Position numbers and translations under genes: made by a program
In this document: positions 4,827 to 5,288 of the stretch, in pieces
How positions within the stretch are numbered: position 1 is the stretch's first letter
How the letters are laid out: every line of letters starts with the position of its first letter
Notes under the pieces: generated by a model
What the model saw: the letters and a program-made list of their open reading frames with translations, nothing else
Told to the model about the DNA's origin: nothing
Databases searched by the model: none
Origin: Nitrososphaeraceae archaeon
GTDB taxonomy: Archaea > Thermoproteota > Nitrososphaeria > Nitrososphaerales > Nitrosopumilaceae
NCBI GenBank assembly: GCA_025922755.1
Contig: JAICHE010000100.1
Span: 1-5,288, forward strand
Direction: 5' to 3'
DNA: 5,288 bases

Positions 4827-5270
4827 ATGGATTTTGATGAAAAAGATGAAAAAATACTAAAACATCTTCTTGTTGATGCCAGACAATCTGCAAGACAGTT
4901 GGCTCATAAATTAAACGTCTCAACTGTAACTATGATTTCAAGAATAAAAAAACTTGAACAAAAAAAAATAATCGAGGGTTATACTGTGAGACTAAATCAT
5001 GGGGCCTTGGGATATGACATTACAGGAATTATAGAAGTAACTACTACCAAAGGAAAGATGGTGGAAATTGAAGATGAAATTGCAAAAACTGAAAATGTAT
5101 GTGCAGTCTATGATATTACGGGAACTGCCGATATCATGGTCGTTGGGAAATTCAAGGACAGAAAATCATTAAGCAAATTTGTAAAGAAGGTATCAAGCAT
5201 ACCCAATGTTGAAAATACTGTAACCCATCTTGTCCTAAACACAGTAAAAGAAGACTATCGATTTATCTAA
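4827..5270 (+). CDS. Lrp/AsnC family transcriptional regulator
   Basis: This 147-residue protein has the two-domain plan and length of Lrp/AsnC (feast/famine) regulators. The N-terminal winged helix-turn-helix spans about residues 3-55: DEKDEKILKHLLVDARQSARQLA, then LNVSTVTMISRIKKLE, whose second helix reads DNA, and IIEGYTVRLN, which leads into the linker. The C-terminal RAM ligand-binding and oligomerisation domain (about 63-142) shows TGIIEVTTTKGKMVEIEDEIA, the conserved CAVYDITGTADIMVVGKF stretch around 92-109 with its Gly-x-x-Asp, and TVTHLVLNTVKED. Such proteins form dimers or higher octamers and switch transcription in response to amino acids or related metabolites; the ligand here cannot be read from sequence. 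Archaeal genomes carry several paralogues, so the targets are unknown. It is monocistronic; repeated ACTGTA motifs upstream may be its own binding sites. Confidence 0.93.
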   Translation: MDFDEKDEKILKHLLVDARQSARQLAHKLNVSTVTMISRIKKLEQKKIIEGYTVRLNHGALGYDITGIIEVTTTKGKMVEIEDEIAKTENVCAVYDITGTADIMVVGKFKDRKSLSKFVKKVSSIPNVENTVTHLVLNTVKEDYRFI

Positions 5271-5288
5271 TCTTCTAAAAATCAACCA

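Noticed and set aside
1..5288. CRISPR arrays, tRNA or rRNA genes, transposases and attachment sites
   Set aside because: Searched by eye on both strands; no regularly spaced repeats, tRNA-like arms, inverted terminal repeats or integrase/transposase proteins were found.

Overview
The window looks like a low-GC chromosomal segment of an archaeon, most likely a marine ammonia-oxidising Nitrososphaerota (Thaumarchaeota, Nitrosopumilus-like). This rests on an archaeal-type ribosomal protein L10e (uL16), an archaeal EndA-type tRNA-splicing endonuclease subunit, AT-rich promoters, and the overall style of the small hypothetical proteins. Nearly every gene has an AT-rich TATA (box A)-like element centred about 25-28 bp upstream of its start codon, which is the geometry of archaeal leaderless transcripts. 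The assignment is from recognition of families, not from a search.

Layout: (1) bases 1-84 hold the C-terminal end of an unrecognised plus-strand gene, which overlaps the 3' end of the minus-strand L10e gene (76-582). (2) A divergent intergenic region (583-724) separates L10e from a small zinc-finger protein with two DnaJ-type CxxCxGxG motifs (725-1000). (3) The 241-bp gap 1001-1241 contains a possible 26-residue small ORF (1086-1166) with its own box A, then the endA promoter. (4) The EndA family gene (1242-1805) is convergent with, and overlaps by 4 bp, a minus-strand phospholipase D-like gene (1802-2458) whose HKD residues look degenerate. (5) A divergent promoter region with a perfect 14-bp palindrome (2514-2527) separates that gene from a secreted SIMPL/DUF541 protein (2561-3340). 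(6) Next come an unrecognised 243-residue helical protein (3438-4169), a small secreted beta-rich protein with a CxxC motif (4324-4662), and an Lrp/AsnC-family transcriptional regulator (4827-5270).

The genes appear to be individually transcribed, each with its own promoter; there is no operon and no obvious shared pathway. Translation and RNA processing (L10e, EndA), regulation (Lrp/AsnC) and envelope or extracellular proteins (SIMPL, the small secreted protein) sit side by side. I found no CRISPR array, tRNA, rRNA, insertion sequence or attachment site, and no convincing multi-gene new system. The most interesting items are the PLD-like protein without its helicase and with altered catalytic residues, the EndA paralogue lacking the canonical histidine, the small leaderless ORF, the 14-bp operator-like palindrome, and the unidentified 243-residue protein.
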